Shown: positions 1 through 6,212, counted from the first letter of the stretch. The stretch is 7,361 nt of DNA from Streptosporangiaceae bacterium (GCA_025934635.1 JAICWX010000388.1:1-7361), one strand, 5' to 3'. Notes: generated from the letters alone by a model not told the origin. Numbers and translations: made by a program.

Positions 1-1010
1 AGCAGGGTGTTGAGCAGCGTGATCGAGCCGATCCGGTCGTCGCCCTTCTCGGCCAGGTAGGCCGCCAGCATGGCGGTCAGCGCGCCGCCCAGGCACAGGC
101 CGATGATGTCGATCTTGGGCGAGACGGTGATCTCGGAGATGACGTCGAGCGCCTCCCGCGGCCCGTGGATGAGGTAGTCGTCCAGGGTGGTGCCGCCCAT
201 CGAGGCATCCGGGTTGCGGTAGGAGATCGCGAACACGGTGCGCTCGTGCTTGACCGCCCACTCCAGGAAGCTGCGGTCCGGCGCCAGGTCCATGACGTAG
301 TACTTGTTGATCCACGGCGGGCTGGCCAGCACCGGGACCGAGTGGACCTTCGGCGTCTGCGGCGCGTACTGGATGAGCTCCATCAGGTCGTTCCGGAACA
401 CGACCTTGCCCGGCGTGGCGGCGAGGTTCTCGCCGACCCGGAACGGCCGGGTGTCGACCTGGCGCGGGCGGCCGTTGTTGTTCAGCACGTCGTCGACCAT
501 GTGACTGGCCCCGGCGACCAGGCTGGCCCCGCCGGTCTCGAACACCCGCTTCAGGGCGGCCGGGTTGGTCAGCAGGAAGTTCGTCGGCGCGAGCGCGTCC
601 AGCAGGAAGCCGGTCGCGAGCGCGGCCTTGGCGTCGTCCACGGCGTCGCCCGAGCCCGCCTCGAGCAGGTCACTGACCAGCCGGGACGTGGCCAGGTGGG
701 CCTGCCGGAGGGCGAAGAAGGCCGGGTTATCCGTCCACGCCGGGTCCGCGAAGCGCTTGTCCCGCTCCGGCACGGGCACCGGCGGCGGCGCGTCCATCCC
801 CATCCAGCGGGCCGCGGCCACCGGGCCGGCCATCGCCACCGACGTCCAGAAGCGCATCGCCGCGGTCGCCGTGGCGCCCGGCTTGGCGGCGGCCCGCCGC
901 AGCACCGAGAACGTCGAGGAGCCCAGGCCCGCCGCGTCGACCGAGCCGAACATGTCGGCATCCGGGGCCACTGAATCCGCGGCCTGCCACGCCGTTTCCT
1001 GGTCCGCCAT
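1..1010 (-). CDS. phaC: Poly(3-hydroxyalkanoate) synthase (PhaC), N-terminal part, truncated by the window edge
   Basis: PhaC polymerises 3-hydroxyacyl-CoA into polyhydroxyalkanoate storage polymer on the surface of cytoplasmic granules. The minus strand gives 336 complete codons from ATG 1010 with no stop before the left edge. Family hallmarks are visible: a PWINKYYVMDLAPDRSFLEW block (about 232-251), an ISYRNPDASMGGTTLDDY block (262-279), and the nucleophile box GLCLGG at 304-309. Cys306 is the expected acylation site of the GxCxGG form of the lipase box. The catalytic Asp and His should lie in the missing C-terminal part, since the family is usually about 350-600 aa. The ATG is chosen because GGGAGG sits 8 nt upstream (1019-1024); an in-frame GTG two codons earlier is too close to that site. 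The long region before the alpha/beta-hydrolase core suggests a class I-like synthase, but class is an inference. The upstream same-strand gene is the Lrp regulator, 127 bp away. Confidence 0.95.
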   Translation of the reverse strand, partial: MADQETAWQAADSVAPDADMFGSVDAAGLGSSTFSVLRRAAAKPGATATAAMRFWTSVAMAGPVAAARWMGMDAPPPVPVPERDKRFADPAWTDNPAFFALRQAHLATSRLVSDLLEAGSGDAVDDAKAALATGFLLDALAPTNFLLTNPAALKRVFETGGASLVAGASHMVDDVLNNNGRPRQVDTRPFRVGENLAATPGKVVFRNDLMELIQYAPQTPKVHSVPVLASPPWINKYYVMDLAPDRSFLEWAVKHERTVFAISYRNPDASMGGTTLDDYLIHGPREALDVISEITVSPKIDIIGLCLGGALTAMLAAYLAEKGDDRIGSITLLNTL

Positions 1011-1018
1011 GTCCACAT

Positions 1019-1024
1019 CCTCCC
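1019..1024 (-). promoter_or_regulatory. Ribosome binding site of phaC
   Basis: On the minus strand the sequence reads GGGAGG, 8 nt before ATG 1010. It fixes the start of the truncated phaC gene over the nearby GTG at 1016 and the out-of-frame ATG at 1018. Confidence 0.75.
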
Positions 1025-1040
1025 GGTGCCGCCTCGCGCA

Positions 1041-1053
1041 GGGAACCTTTCCC
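1041..1053. promoter_or_regulatory. Short perfect dyad at the predicted phaC transcription start
   Basis: The plus strand reads GGGAA-CCT-TTCCC, a perfect 5-bp inverted repeat with a 3-bp centre. It lies directly downstream of the predicted -10 and spans the expected transcription start, where a repressor could act. It could also form a small hairpin at the 5' end of the transcript. No regulator can be assigned. Confidence 0.3.
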
Positions 1054-1054
1054 G

Positions 1055-1084
1055 ACGCTACGTTGCCCTGGGCACATACGTAAA
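1055..1084 (-). promoter_or_regulatory. Candidate promoter of phaC
   Basis: On the minus strand TTTACG (1079-1084) and TAGCGT (1055-1060) are separated by 18 bp. TAGCGT fits the actinobacterial -10 pattern TANNNT, and the -35 matches TTGACA at four of six positions. Transcription would start near 1048, giving a leader of about 38 nt that contains the GGGAGG ribosome site. The -10 lies in the 11-mer CGTAGCGTCGG, which recurs before the lipoprotein gene at 3029-3039. This is a prediction by eye. Confidence 0.5.
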
Positions 1085-1137
1085 GGCGGCTGCCCGGCGC
1101 GAGTCCGCCGAAACCGGCGCGCAGGACATTAGCGGTA

Positions 1138-1617
1138 TTAGCGCCAGTGGGTGAGCGGCAGCGGGCCGCGGCTCAGCACGGTCCGGATGGCGAAGGTGGT
1201 CTGCGCCGTGCGGACGGCCGGGATGGCCAGGATCTGGTCGAGCAGCACCTGCTCGTAGTCGGCCAGGTCGCGCACGGCCACCTCGATCATGACGTCGTCG
1301 TCGCCCGAGGTCAGGTAGCAGGCGACCACGGCCGGGATCGCGATCAGTTCCTGCTCCACCTGCCGCGAGGTCTCCCGGGAGTGGCCGTTGACCTTCAGCC
1401 CGACGAAAGCGGTCAGGCCCAGGCCCGCCTGGGCCCGGCTGACCTCGGCGCGGTAGCCCTCGATGACCCCGCTGGCCTCCAGTGCCTTGACCCGGCGCAG
1501 GCAGGCCGAGGGGGACAGCGAGATCTCCTCGGCTAGGTCGATGTTGGCGATGCGGCCATCCCGCTGCAGCGCGGTGAGGATGGCCCGGTCGATGCGGTCT
1601 CCCGATACTGGTGGCAT
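1138..1617 (-). CDS. Lrp/AsnC-family transcriptional regulator
   Basis: This is a 159-aa feast/famine regulator, the usual family length. An N-terminal winged helix-turn-helix (about residues 7-56) contains the characteristic run DLAEEISLSPSACLRRVKALEASGVI. A C-terminal RAM ligand-binding and oligomerisation domain (about 69-148) carries the TSGDDDVMIEV effector loop at 103-113. Such proteins form dimers to octamers and sense amino acids. The frame stays open to a Met at 1689, but family alignment favours MPPVSGDRIDRAIL as the N-terminus. That ATG has no SD, while TAATCT lies 7 nt upstream, which fits a leaderless transcript. It is divergent from an amino-acid-exporter-like gene, an arrangement also known for lrp with brnFE in Corynebacterium. 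By family analogy it probably controls the transporter and itself, with an amino acid as ligand; that is inferred. Confidence 0.93.
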   Translation of the reverse strand: MPPVSGDRIDRAILTALQRDGRIANIDLAEEISLSPSACLRRVKALEASGVIEGYRAEVSRAQAGLGLTAFVGLKVNGHSRETSRQVEQELIAIPAVVACYLTSGDDDVMIEVAVRDLADYEQVLLDQILAIPAVRTAQTTFAIRTVLSRGPLPLTHWR

Positions 1618-1722
1618 AAAAATAAGATTATCGGCCAATCGGCCGCACGAAGTTGCACAATGAGGCCTTAGTGGCGCAATCTTTGCCATCGCGTACGACG
1701 CTCATTCGCCGATTATTGTTCT
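1618..1722. promoter_or_regulatory. Divergent control region between the Lrp regulator and transporter
   Basis: This 105-bp spacer is visibly more A/T-rich than the genes around it. On the minus strand TAATCT (1625-1630) lies 7 nt before the regulator's ATG. On the plus strand GATTAT (1711-1716) lies 6 nt before the transporter's ATG. Neither gene has a usable SD, so both are likely leaderless. Near the centre, 1658-1673 is an imperfect 16-bp dyad, CA.T.AGG|CCT.A.TG, matching at six of eight position pairs. Two related 10-mers, GTTGCACAAT (1652-1661) and GTGGCGCAAT (1671-1680), flank it in direct orientation 19 bp apart. CGGCC-AATC-GGCCG (about 1632-1645) is another small dyad. An Lrp octamer wrapping such a spacer is plausible. 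Confidence 0.5.
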
Positions 1723-3033
1723 ATGAGCACCTCACCTGCGCGGAACCTCCCGCTGGCCCTCCCGCTGTCGGTCCCGCGAGCCACCGCGCTCTACATCGGA
1801 GCCCTGCTCGGTCCGGGCCTGCTGCTCCTGCCCGGCCTGGCCGCCGAGCAGGCCGGCCCGGCCTCGATCATCGCCTGGGTGGCGCTGCTCGGCCTGTCCG
1901 CCATCCTCGCCGCCACCTTCACCGGCCTCGGCCGGGCCGTGCCGGGCGCGGCCGGCGCGGCGGGCTACGCCGCGGCCGCCCTCGGCCGCCGGGCGGCGGC
2001 GATGACCCGCTGGTGGTTCCTGGCCGGCGTCATCGCCGGGGCGCCGATCGTCTGCCTCATCGGGGCCGGCTACGTCACCGCCCTGACCGGCGGCGGCCCG
2101 CTGCTGCGCGGCGCCGTCGCAGCCGGGCTGCTGCTCGCGGTCCTCGGCCTGGCCGTCGGCGGGGCAAAGGCCAGCGCGGTCGCCCAGCTGCTGCTGGTCG
2201 GGTTGCTGATCGCCGTGGTGGTGACCGCGGTGGCGGGCTCGGCGCACGCGGCCCGCCCGGCCAACTGGACCCCGTTCGCCCCGCACGGCTGGCTTTCCAT
2301 CGGCCGCGCCGCCTCCACCTTGATGCTCTCGTTCGTCGGGTGGGAGGCCGTGGCCCCGCTGACCGGCCGGCTGCGGGCCGGCCAGCTGTCCCGGGTCATC
2401 GGGATCGCGTTCGCCGTGACCGCGGTGCTCTACCTGGGCCTGGCCATCGCCACCGTCAGCTGCCTGGGCCCGGGCGCCAACCTGTCCGTCCCGCTCGCCG
2501 ACCTGCTCCAGCTGGCCGTCGGCCCGGCCGGCCGGGCGATCGCCGCGGCGGCCGCGCTGATCCTGACGGCCGGCTCGGTCAACGCCTACCTGTCCGGGGC
2601 GGCCGAGATGCTGCGCGAGCTCACCGCCGTACCCAGCCAGGACAACAACATCAGGCCGAACGGAGTGGGTCACCTGCCCCGCCCCTCCGTCAACCTGTTC
2701 CTCGGCTTCATCGCCCTGGCGGGCCTGGCCGTCATCGCCCTCTCGGCCCTGCAGCTGGCTGACATCACCGTCCTGGTCGCCATCCCGACCACGATGTTCC
2801 TGTGCGTCTACCTCAGCTGCACGGTGTCGGCCACCCGCCTGCTGACCGGCAAGACCCGGACCGGTGCGGCCGTCGCGGTGCTGGCCGTGATCGCGATCCT
2901 GGCCTTCTCCGGCTGGACCGCCCTGCTGGCCGCCGCCGCCATCGCCGCGATCGCCGCCCGGCCGCACCTGGGGGATATCCCCCACCGCAAGATGGGTGGC
3001 AGGCTGCTCCCGTCGAGCCCCTCCCTTCCGTAG
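1723..3033 (+). CDS. APC-superfamily amino-acid transporter, YjeH-like exporter type
   Basis: This is a 436-aa polytopic inner-membrane protein with about 12 hydrophobic segments. The first (about 17-41) holds the Gly-rich break IGALLGPGLLLLPGLA, typical of the substrate-binding unwound helix 1 of APC transporters. The segment at 199-215 carries SFVGWEAVAP, matching the conserved helix 6 region. Overall pattern and length resemble YjeH, an E. coli exporter of methionine and branched-chain amino acids, more than large amino-acid permeases. Substrate and direction are inferred from that resemblance and from the divergent Lrp-type regulator. The ATG at 1723 has no SD; GATTAT sits 6 nt upstream, fitting leaderless initiation. 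The tail after the last helix (about 413-436) is hydrophilic and its DNA contains a perfect 16-bp palindrome. Efflux of an amino acid or analogue is the best guess; uptake cannot be excluded. Confidence 0.85.
   Translation: MSTSPARNLPLALPLSVPRATALYIGALLGPGLLLLPGLAAEQAGPASIIAWVALLGLSAILAATFTGLGRAVPGAAGAAGYAAAALGRRAAAMTRWWFLAGVIAGAPIVCLIGAGYVTALTGGGPLLRGAVAAGLLLAVLGLAVGGAKASAVAQLLLVGLLIAVVVTAVAGSAHAARPANWTPFAPHGWLSIGRAASTLMLSFVGWEAVAPLTGRLRAGQLSRVIGIAFAVTAVLYLGLAIATVSCLGPGANLSVPLADLLQLAVGPAGRAIAAAAALILTAGSVNAYLSGAAEMLRELTAVPSQDNNIRPNGVGHLPRPSVNLFLGFIALAGLAVIALSALQLADITVLVAIPTTMFLCVYLSCTVSATRLLTGKTRTGAAVAVLAVIAILAFSGWTALLAAAAIAAIAARPHLGDIPHRKMGGRLLPSSPSLP
2969..2984. promoter_or_regulatory. Perfect 16-bp palindrome in the 3' end of the transporter gene
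   Basis: TGGGGGATATCCCCCA is self-complementary over all 16 bases. It lies in the codons for the transporter's C-terminal tail and ends 60 bp before the next gene's ATG. Six G/C-rich pairs closing an ATAT centre would also form a stable RNA hairpin, but no U-run follows, so a classical terminator is unlikely. An operator for the lipoprotein gene, or a chance result of GGG and CCC codon choice, are the alternatives. Confidence 0.4.
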
Positions 3034-3044
3034 CGTCGGTCCAC
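3029..3044 (+). promoter_or_regulatory. Candidate leaderless -10 region of the lipoprotein gene
   Basis: TAGCGT (3031-3036) fits TANNNT and begins at the transporter's stop codon TAG. It lies 8 nt before ATG 3045, and no SD is present. The surrounding 11-mer CGTAGCGTCGG is identical to that around the predicted phaC -10 on the other strand. No good -35 was found, which is common in actinobacteria. Confidence 0.4.
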
Positions 3045-3620
3045 ATGCGAATCAAACGGCTGACGCCGGCCGTCGCCGCCGCCCTGATCGTCACGGGCTG
3101 CGCCTCGACCGCCACGACCGCAACGGCCACCGCGAGCGTCACCGGCTCCGCCGCGACGGGGACCACGGCGGCCGCCGGGAGCGCGCACATGACCCTCTAC
3201 AGCATCAACAGCGACGGGCCGCGGTTCGCCGCGATCGTGACCGGGGCGGTCGGCGACCACGGGCAGGCAGTCAGCGTCTACCCCGACGGGCGGGTCGACC
3301 CGCAGCACGACAGCGACCTGAGCCTGCGGCTGACCCGCGGTTCGTTCCTGCTCAGCGGCGCCGTCCTGGACAAGCGGATCGTCACCGCGTTCGGCCACTG
3401 GCCCGGCAACCCGATCACCTGCTCGGGGCATGTCTCCGTGACCGCGCCGGTCCCGGTGGTGGCCGGCTCGGGAACCGGCGCGTACCGGGGCATCAGCGGC
3501 GACTTCACGCTGACCGCCACCGTCGACGAGATCGACGCGAAATCGGGCTGCACCGCCACCGGCCGGTTCCTCGCGCAGGTCATCGTCATCACCGGCGCGG
3601 GAACCGTCCGGACCGGGTAA
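3045..3620 (+). CDS. Secreted lipoprotein with a probable beta-barrel (allene-oxide-cyclase-like) domain
   Basis: This is a 191-aa exported protein of unknown function. Residues 1-18 form a signal peptide (MRIKR basic start, AVAAALIV hydrophobic core) ending in the lipobox VTGC, so Cys19 is the likely lipidated residue. A Thr/Ala-rich low-complexity linker follows (about 20-47). The globular part (48-191) is rich in predicted beta strands, with alternating patterns such as SLRLTRGSFLLSG. It contains GTGAYRGISGDFTLTATV at 143-160, a Gly-rich pattern seen in allene-oxide-cyclase or dirigent-like barrels of actinobacterial secreted proteins; this assignment is from memory of the pattern and tentative. 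Cys126 and Cys169 could form a disulfide. It starts 11 bp after the transporter stop and ends 29 bp before the kinase GTG. Whether it belongs with either neighbour is unknown. Confidence 0.78.
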   Translation: MRIKRLTPAVAAALIVTGCASTATTATATASVTGSAATGTTAAAGSAHMTLYSINSDGPRFAAIVTGAVGDHGQAVSVYPDGRVDPQHDSDLSLRLTRGSFLLSGAVLDKRIVTAFGHWPGNPITCSGHVSVTAPVPVVAGSGTGAYRGISGDFTLTATVDEIDAKSGCTATGRFLAQVIVITGAGTVRTG

Positions 3621-3637
3621 CGCGGGCCGTGGAACCT

Positions 3638-3649
3638 TACGCTGGGATC
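3638..3649 (+). promoter_or_regulatory. Leaderless promoter -10 of the histidine kinase gene
   Basis: TACGCT (3638-3643) fits TANNNT and is followed by exactly 6 nt before GTG 3650, so transcription would start on the initiator codon. There is no SD. This spacing decides the kinase start in a frame that stays open far upstream. Confidence 0.5.
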
Positions 3650-4837
3650 GTGCTGCAGGACGCGTACGGCTGGGTGCGGCGCCATCCGCGGGTGGCGGAC
3701 GGCCTGCTCGCGGCGCTGCTGCTGGCGGCCAGCGCTGATCAGCTCAGGATCTCCCCGCTCAGCACGGCGCTCGCCGCCACCGCGGTCAGCGCGCTGATCG
3801 CGGCCACCGTGGTGCTGCGCCGCCGTGACCCGCTGGCCGCGTTCGCCGTGGTCGCGCTCCTCGGGGCCGCCCAGCTCGCCTTCGGGGTACAGCCGGGCGA
3901 CGGCCTGCGAGTGCGCGCCCTCGGGCCCACCGTGTCCGACCTGGCCATCGCGGTGCTGCTGTACACGCTGGCCGTCTACCGGCCGCGCCGGATATCGCTG
4001 GCGGCCCTGGCGCTCTGCCTGCTCGGCGCCGCCGTGGCCGTCGCCCGCTGGGCCCCGGTGCACACCGCGCACTCCGGCGGCCTGCTCCTGCTGGCCGGGG
4101 CCGGGCTCGGTGCCACCGTCCTCACCGCCTGGGTGCTGGGGGATTCCATGGCGTACCGGCGCGCGTATTACGGCGGCCTCGAGGACCGCCTCGCGGTGGC
4201 CGAGCGCGCTCGCGAACTGCAGGAGCAGCGGGCCCGCGCCGTCGATGAGTCGGCCGCGCGGCTGCGCCGGATCGAGCGCGACCTGCACGACGGGGCCCAG
4301 GTGCGGCTGGCCGCGCTGGCCATGGCCCTGGGGGAGATCAAGGAGAACCTGGAGCAGGCCCCCGGTGACGACCGCCTGCTCGCGCTGACCGTCGCGGCTC
4401 ACCGCAACGCCAAGGACACGCTGGCCGAACTGCGAGATCTCGCCCGCGGCATCCACCCGCCGGTGCTCGATCGCGGCCTCGGCCCGGCGCTGGCCCTGCT
4501 GGCCGGGACGAGCGCGATCCCGGCCCGGCTGAGCGCCGCTATCACCGAGCGCCCCTCGCCGGCCATCGAGGCCATGGCCTACTTCTGCGTAGCCGAACTG
4601 CTCGCCAACGCGGCCAAGCACAGCGGGGCGCGCCAGCTCACCATCGGCGTCCGCGAACAGGACGCCGGGCTGGTCGTGACGGTGGCCGACGACGGCGACG
4701 GGGGTGGCCGCCTGGTTCCCGGCGGCGGGCTCGCCGGGCTGCTCGAGCGCGTGCAGACGGTCGACGGCCGGCTCCGCCTGGACAGCCCGCCCGGCGGCCC
4801 GACCCTGGTCACCGTCGAGTTGCCGAGGCATGCCTGA
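3650..4837 (+). CDS. NarL-family sensor histidine kinase (HisKA_3)
   Basis: This is a 395-aa membrane kinase that should autophosphorylate and pass phosphate to the regulator encoded next. About six hydrophobic segments (roughly 17-30, 37-56, 62-80, 97-110, 115-133, 143-163) form the sensor, with only short loops outside the membrane. A coiled-coil-like linker (175-207) follows. The HisKA_3 dimerisation domain has IERDLHDGAQVRLAAL, with His213 as phosphoacceptor. The ARGIHP motif is at 265-270. The HATPase domain has an N box, FCVAELLANAAKH (Glu316, Asn320), VADDGDGGG with Asp347, and a Gly-rich GGGLAGLLERV at 358-368. All catalytic residues are present. GTG 3650 is chosen from the -10 spacing and because the next in-frame starts would cut into the first helix. 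The stimulus is unknown. Confidence 0.93.
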   Translation: MLQDAYGWVRRHPRVADGLLAALLLAASADQLRISPLSTALAATAVSALIAATVVLRRRDPLAAFAVVALLGAAQLAFGVQPGDGLRVRALGPTVSDLAIAVLLYTLAVYRPRRISLAALALCLLGAAVAVARWAPVHTAHSGGLLLLAGAGLGATVLTAWVLGDSMAYRRAYYGGLEDRLAVAERARELQEQRARAVDESAARLRRIERDLHDGAQVRLAALAMALGEIKENLEQAPGDDRLLALTVAAHRNAKDTLAELRDLARGIHPPVLDRGLGPALALLAGTSAIPARLSAAITERPSPAIEAMAYFCVAELLANAAKHSGARQLTIGVREQDAGLVVTVADDGDGGGRLVPGGGLAGLLERVQTVDGRLRLDSPPGGPTLVTVELPRHA

Positions 4838-4838
4838 T

Positions 4839-4842
4839 GAGG
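4839..4842 (+). promoter_or_regulatory. Ribosome binding site deciding the response regulator start
   Basis: GAGG lies 5 nt before ATG 4848. The alternative in-frame ATG at 4830, which would overlap the kinase by 8 nt, has GAGG only 1 nt upstream and is therefore less likely to be used. The family N-terminus also fits 4848. Confidence 0.55.
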
Positions 4843-4847
4843 TTCGG

Positions 4848-5507
4848 ATGAGGCCGGACGGGCTGCGGATCGTCATCGCCGAGGACGCCGCGATCATGCG
4901 GGACGGGCTGACCCAGACCCTCAGCAGGCGCGGCCACGACGTGGTCGCCGCGGTGGCCGACGGCGAGTCGCTGCGGCAGGCCGTGGGGGAGCACCGGCCC
5001 GACGTGGCCATCATCGACGTGCGCATGCCGCCGACCCATACCGATGAAGGCCTGCGGGCTGCCCGGGACATCCACGAGCGGTGGCCCGGGGTCGGCGTGC
5101 TGGTTTTCTCCCAGTACATCGAGACCCAGGCAGCCGCCGAGCTCTTCTCCCGCGCCCCCGCCGGGGTCGGCTACCTGCTCAAGGACCGGGTGGCCGACGT
5201 CAGCGACTTCATCGACGCGATCACCCGGGTCGCCCAGGGCGGCACGGTGCTCGACCCCGAGGTGGTCCGCCAGCTGCTCAGCGCCGGCCGCCGCGGCGAC
5301 TCCCTGGCCGCGCTGACCCCCCGGGAGCGCGAGGTGCTCTCCCTCATCGCCCAGGGCCGGTCGAACGCCGCCATCGCGGGCACGCTGTTCATCTCCCCGA
5401 AGGTGGTGGAGAAGCACGTGGCGAGCATCTTCGGCAAGCTCGGCCTGGCCCCGTCCGACAGCGACAACCGCCGGGTCATCGCCGCCATCAGGTACCTCGA
5501 GTCCTAG
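4848..5507 (+). CDS. NarL/FixJ-type response regulator with LuxR HTH
   Basis: This 219-aa DNA-binding response regulator is the cognate partner of the kinase ending 10 bp upstream. The receiver domain (about 7-125) has the acidic pair Glu12/Asp13, phosphoacceptor Asp57 in AIIDVRMPP, Ser88 at the switch position and Lys112 in GYLLKDRV, so all expected phosphorylation residues are intact. The THTDEGL stretch after the phosphorylation loop is common in actinobacterial members. The C-terminal LuxR-type HTH (about 155-200) reads LTPREREVLSLIAQGRSNAAIA followed by VVEKHVASIFGKLGL. Phosphorylation should drive dimerisation and binding at target promoters; targets are unknown. An alternative start at 4830 adds six residues. 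Translational coupling to the kinase is likely given the spacing. Confidence 0.94.
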   Translation: MRPDGLRIVIAEDAAIMRDGLTQTLSRRGHDVVAAVADGESLRQAVGEHRPDVAIIDVRMPPTHTDEGLRAARDIHERWPGVGVLVFSQYIETQAAAELFSRAPAGVGYLLKDRVADVSDFIDAITRVAQGGTVLDPEVVRQLLSAGRRGDSLAALTPREREVLSLIAQGRSNAAIAGTLFISPKVVEKHVASIFGKLGLAPSDSDNRRVIAAIRYLES

Positions 5508-5532
5508 CGGGCGCCTCAGCCGGCCGCCGCCA

Positions 5533-5544
5533 GGGCCGCGGCCC
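5533..5544. terminator. GC-rich dyad after the response regulator, possible terminator
   Basis: GGGCCGCGGCCC is a perfect 12-bp palindrome 25 bp beyond the response regulator stop, in an extremely GC-rich stretch (5508-5560). It can form a hairpin but has no U-run, so it would be at best a non-classical terminator. It may be chance given the base composition. Confidence 0.25.
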
Positions 5545-5564
5545 CGGCCCCGCCAGGCCTGCCC

Positions 5565-5600
5565 TTGACAGGACGCCACGGTCAGCCGCATCATCGAAAC
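5565..5600 (+). promoter_or_regulatory. Promoter of the TetR-enzyme operon
   Basis: TTGACA (5565-5570) is a perfect -35 consensus. After 18 bp comes CATCAT (5589-5594), matching TATAAT at four of six positions, and 6 nt later GTG 5601. This places the transcription start on the initiator codon, consistent with a leaderless mRNA. There is no SD before GTG 5601. Confidence 0.55.
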
Positions 5601-5626
5601 GTGATAGCAAACCCTAATCGTGATAG
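5600..5626 (+). repeat. Direct repeat CGTGATAG overlapping the TetR start
   Basis: CGTGATAG occurs at 5600-5607 and 5619-5626, 19 bp apart start to start. The first copy overlaps the GTG start. TetR proteins often bind at their own promoter, so this is a possible operator element, although most TetR sites are inverted rather than direct repeats. Confidence 0.3.
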
Positions 5627-6194
5627 GAGATCCGAACGTCATGAGGCAATCAGGCGGGAGATTCTCGACGCCGCCTGGGCCGCGGCCCACGAGACCAGCA
5701 TCGCCGGGCTGACCCTGCGCGACATCGCGTCCCGGGTGGGCATGCAGCAGCCCTCGCTGTACTCGCACTTCGCGTCCAAGCAGGCCATCTACGACGCCAT
5801 GTTCCGGCAGGCCTGGGAGGCCTATCTCGAATCCGCTCAGGCCGCGGCCCGCGACCTGCCCGCCGAGCCCCGTGCCCGGCTGATCACCATGGCCGAGCAC
5901 TACTTCGATTTCGCCGTGGCGGACCTGCCCCGGCACCAGCTCATGGACGTCAACGTCGTGCCGAACTTCCAGCCCAGCGCCGAGGCCTACGCCCCGGCGA
6001 TGGAGGTCTACGGCCTGATGCTCGGCGTGCTGCGCGACCTGGGCGTCACGTCCGACGAGGACGCCGACATCTACACCGCGCTCATCGGCGGGCTGGTCAA
6101 CCAGCAGCTCGCCAACGACCCGGGCGGCCAGCGCTGGCGCCGCCTGATCCCCCGGGTGTTCTCCATGTTCGCCGACGACCTGGGCCTGTCCTGA
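5601..6194 (+). CDS. TetR-family transcriptional regulator
   Basis: This is a 197-aa one-component regulator. The N-terminal TetR HTH (about 17-65) has RREILDAAWAAAHE followed by LTLRDIASRVGMQQPSLYSHFASKQAIYDAM, with the recognition helix near 48-58. The C-terminal ligand and dimer domain (about 80-197) is all-helical, without a recognisable ligand signature; the AEHYFDFAVADLPRHQLM stretch looks like the alpha-helical start of common TetR effector domains. The start is GTG 5601, chosen because TTGACA and CATCAT are placed for transcription to begin there. An upstream in-frame TTG at 5565 lies inside the -35, and the ATG at 5641 is out of frame. The next gene begins 18 bp after its stop, so the two are cotranscribed. 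It most likely represses its own operon until an unknown small molecule binds. Confidence 0.9.
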   Translation: MIANPNRDRRSERHEAIRREILDAAWAAAHETSIAGLTLRDIASRVGMQQPSLYSHFASKQAIYDAMFRQAWEAYLESAQAAARDLPAEPRARLITMAEHYFDFAVADLPRHQLMDVNVVPNFQPSAEAYAPAMEVYGLMLGVLRDLGVTSDEDADIYTALIGGLVNQQLANDPGGQRWRRLIPRVFSMFADDLGLS

Positions 6195-6212
6195 GAAGAA
6201 AGAAGACCCGTC

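Noticed and set aside
165..1083. Plus-strand open frames opposite phaC
   Set aside because: The minus strand encodes unmistakable PhaC motifs through this whole stretch. The plus-strand translations are Arg/Ala/Val-rich shadows.
1618..1689. 24-residue N-terminal extension of the Lrp regulator
   Set aside because: It would cover the promoter elements and central dyad, and family members begin close to MPPVSGDRID.
1732..2985. 417-codon open frame on the minus strand
   Set aside because: It is the mirror of the transporter gene and is rich in Gly, Asp, Gln and Arg, the usual product of reading a hydrophobic GC-rich gene backwards.
2996..3649. N-terminal extension of the kinase frame upstream of GTG 3650
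   Set aside because: The extension overlaps the lipoprotein gene in another frame and is Arg-rich and motif-free. The -10 element before 3650 marks the true start.
3278..5119. 613-codon open frame on the minus strand
   Set aside because: It is antisense to the lipoprotein, kinase and regulator genes, all of which have clear motifs. Its own translation is low-complexity.
5508..5564. Small RNA or gene between the response regulator and TetR
   Set aside because: The stretch is only extremely GC-rich with short palindromes. No promoter, conserved RNA motif or credible small coding frame is visible.
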